Notes under the pieces: generated by a model | Seen by the model: the letters and a program-made list of their open reading frames with translations, nothing else | Told to the model about the DNA's origin: nothing | Databases searched by the model: none | Source: CAVYYW01 sp963772845 | GTDB lineage: Bacteria; Bacillota; Bacilli; Bacillales; Sporolactobacillaceae | Assembly: GCA_963772845.1 (NCBI GenBank) | Contig: CAVYYW010000014.1 | Span: 744,001-808,000 of the forward strand | Direction of reading: 5' to 3' | Length of the DNA stretch: 64,000 bases | Translations under genes and position numbers: made by a program | In this document: positions 62,533 through 64,000 of the stretch, in pieces | Position numbering within the stretch: the stretch's first letter is position 1 | Layout of the letters: each line of letters begins with the position of its first letter

Positions 62533-63695
62533 GTTCAATTTAACCGGAATACCTCATGAATTAAATCTGTTGCTTGAATACATGAAAAATAATAATGAAG
62601 AAGAAATCAATGAAATTATTAAGAAAGACTATTCCAATATTAATTGGGATTTATTTAATGAGCTTGCTACTCATCACCGCATTTATCCTTTAATTTATAA
62701 AAGATCAAAAAATATCACTATCCCCAAAAAAGTGGTTGAGTATTCTTTTTAATAAATATCAAAAAAACATATTTCGTATGATGCATTTAAGTGCAGAAAC
62801 CGAAAATCTATCTCAATTATTTCAAAGCAACAACATCCCAGCCATATTTTTAAAAGGACCTGTTCTGGCAGAGGATCTCTATGGGGATATTTCTTTAAGA
62901 ACATCAAGCGATTTGGATATTCTTATTCCGATGAACAAATTAAAAAAGCTGATGAATATCTTACTGAGCTTGGCTATATAAAGGATGATTATATTCATAC
63001 GGTATTAAACGACTGGAAATGGCGGCACCATCATTTCACATATTTTCATCCCTTCAAGGGGATAAAGGCAGAAATTCATTGGAGACTGAACCCTGGGCCA
63101 GCGAAAGAACCGCCTTTTCGGGATCTTTGGAAACGCAAAAGAACCAGTCATTTAACAAACATCCCAATCTATCTCTTAGGAAAAGAAGACATGTTTTTGT
63201 TTCTTGTCTCACATGGTGCAAGACATGGCTGGTCAAGATTAAGATGGCTGGCAGACATTGACCGGATTATTAGAAAGGGTATAGACATAAAAAAAACAGT
63301 AAAGCTTGTTAAAAAAATACCAATATCTTCAAATTGGAGGACAGGCAATCTTATTAACTTCCCAATTATTGAATACACCAATAACAGATGATTTAAGAAA
63401 AATAGCGGACACAAAAAGGTCCAGAAAACTAGCTCAAGATGCCCTTTTTTATTTTCAGCAGCAAATTAATTTGCACTCGGAACCTCTTCCTGCAGAGGTT
63501 GCAATATACCATAAACAACATTTATATAAATTAATGTCTTTTCAGCAAAAGGTAATGTTTTCACTAAGTGTTTTGTATCCATATCCAATTGACGCTGAGA
63601 CATTTCCATTGCCAAAGCCACTACATTTTTTATACTTTCCTTTGCATCCCATGCTTTGGGCATGGAGAAAGATGCGAAAACAGGCATTACCCTAG
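62516..63695 (+). pseudogene. Lasso-cluster nucleotidyltransferase-family protein, frameshifted
   Basis: Fragments in different frames read in order. They are an N-terminal helical part (LNLLLEYMKNNNEEEINEI, LFNELATHHRIYPLIY), then PAIFLKGPVLAEDLYGDISLRTSSDLDILI with the nucleotidyltransferase GxD-x-DLDILI metal site. After that come ADEYLTELGYIKDDY, FHPFKGIKAEIHWRLNPGP, FLVSHGARHGWSRLRWLADIDRII, and finally DLRKIADTKRSRKLAQDALFYFQ. Frame changes lie near 62735, at AAAAAA near 62945 and at the A7 run near 63313. The restored protein of about 390 residues matches the 'nucleotidyltransferase' found in paeninodin- and pseudomycoidin-like clusters, where the homologue has been linked to sugar addition on the phosphorylated peptide. 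ATG 62516 follows AAAGGAGG. Confidence 0.82.
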
Positions 63696-63705
63696 GAGGA
63701 TTCAT

Positions 63706-64000
63706 ATGTCATACGTATTAGCGATCATGAAAAGGCTCTTTGGTTTTTCTGGGAAGGTACTCTATTTTAATCTTCTAGGGATGGGGCTCATCAGTCTGCT
63801 TGAAGGAGCAGCGATTTTTCTATTAGTGCCGTTAATTAATTTGAGCGGAGTAGTCAATATGAGCGGTGGGACCACAAAAATCTCACACGTTTTTGGTTTA
63901 CTTGAAAAATTTCCGGTAACATTTGGCCTGCCTTTTATCCTCTGCTTTTATGTTCTTTTGGTAATTGGACAAAACGTTTTACAGCGAAATCTGACGATAA
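63706..64000 (+). CDS. ABC exporter (lasso-peptide D protein), N-terminal part cut by window end
   Basis: The first 98 codons are present. ATG follows AGGAGGA by five bases. The sequence MSYVLAIMKRLFGFSGKVLY opens a membrane domain with LLGMGLISLLEGAAIFLLVPLI as the first helix and LPFILCFYVLLVIGQNVL as the second. This matches the start of ABC transporter permease/ATP-binding fusions that export lasso peptides and provide self-immunity. The ATP-binding part lies beyond 64000, so the call rests on position in the cluster and helix pattern. Confidence 0.78.
   Translation, partial: MSYVLAIMKRLFGFSGKVLYFNLLGMGLISLLEGAAIFLLVPLINLSGVVNMSGGTTKISHVFGLLEKFPVTFGLPFILCFYVLLVIGQNVLQRNLTI

Overview
The window looks like a chromosomal segment of a low-GC, spore-forming Bacillaceae bacterium. 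The evidence is a set of Bacillus-type genes: the YumC ferredoxin reductase, the YthA/YthB bd oxidase, the YhfE M42 peptidase, the sporulation proteins YtaF and YteA, an intracellular subtilisin, a YloB-type calcium ATPase, strong AGGAGG-like ribosome sites, and the palindromic intergenic repeats (GAAAGCGAGC, GCCACTGAAAA) common in Bacillus relatives. The species cannot be named from sequence reading alone. No rRNA, tRNA or CRISPR array was seen.

Layout. 1-896: repeat-rich spacer. 897-8563: MurG paralogue, frameshifted MATE pump, frameshifted aminoglycoside/choline-kinase-like gene, YumC, methyltransferase and acyl-CoA ligase. 8695-11084: bd-type quinol oxidase operon. 11158-13249: a peptidase E-like pseudogene carrying a small mobile element, then an M42 peptidase. 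13431-17139: Q-rich protein, UppP, CorA, MFS transporter. 17685-23205: secreted beta-propeller/phosphoesterase and an RND permease. 23206-24212: repeat block. 24213-29875: SRPBCC protein, lipoprotein DUF4309-GH3, and an arginine T-box in front of argGH. 30021-35336: two acetyltransferases, a TetR regulator and a GAF-type two-component system. 35337-36708: tandem 126-bp repeats and repeat fragments. 36709-42580: subtilisin, an attenuated second UMP kinase, Ca-ATPase, YtaF and a small exported peptide. 42697-57596: SPOR/phosphodiester-glycosidase protein, metallophosphoesterase, cold shock protein, membrane molybdopterin oxidoreductase, amino-acid permease, YteA, a second complete mobile repeat, several small membrane or regulatory genes, D-malate/tartrate dehydrogenase, DsbA-like protein and an E. 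coli-type SpeD.

58367-64000 is the most distinctive part: a paeninodin-type lasso-peptide cluster in the order cyclase, precursor, HPr-kinase-like kinase, PqqD-like recognition protein, transglutaminase-like leader peptidase, nucleotidyltransferase and ABC exporter, the last cut by the window end. The predicted core is 21 residues, starts with Ala1 and has Asp9 as ring acceptor, and ends in an acidic tail with Ser20-Leu21. Five of these genes are frameshifted as given.

Frameshifts are frequent across the window. Many fall in or next to homopolymer runs (AAAAA, GGG, TTT), which suggests sequencing indels. The peptidase E-like gene carries a frameshift, a stop and an insertion, so it is a true pseudogene. 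Frameshifted genes are listed as pseudogenes, with the probable intact product stated.
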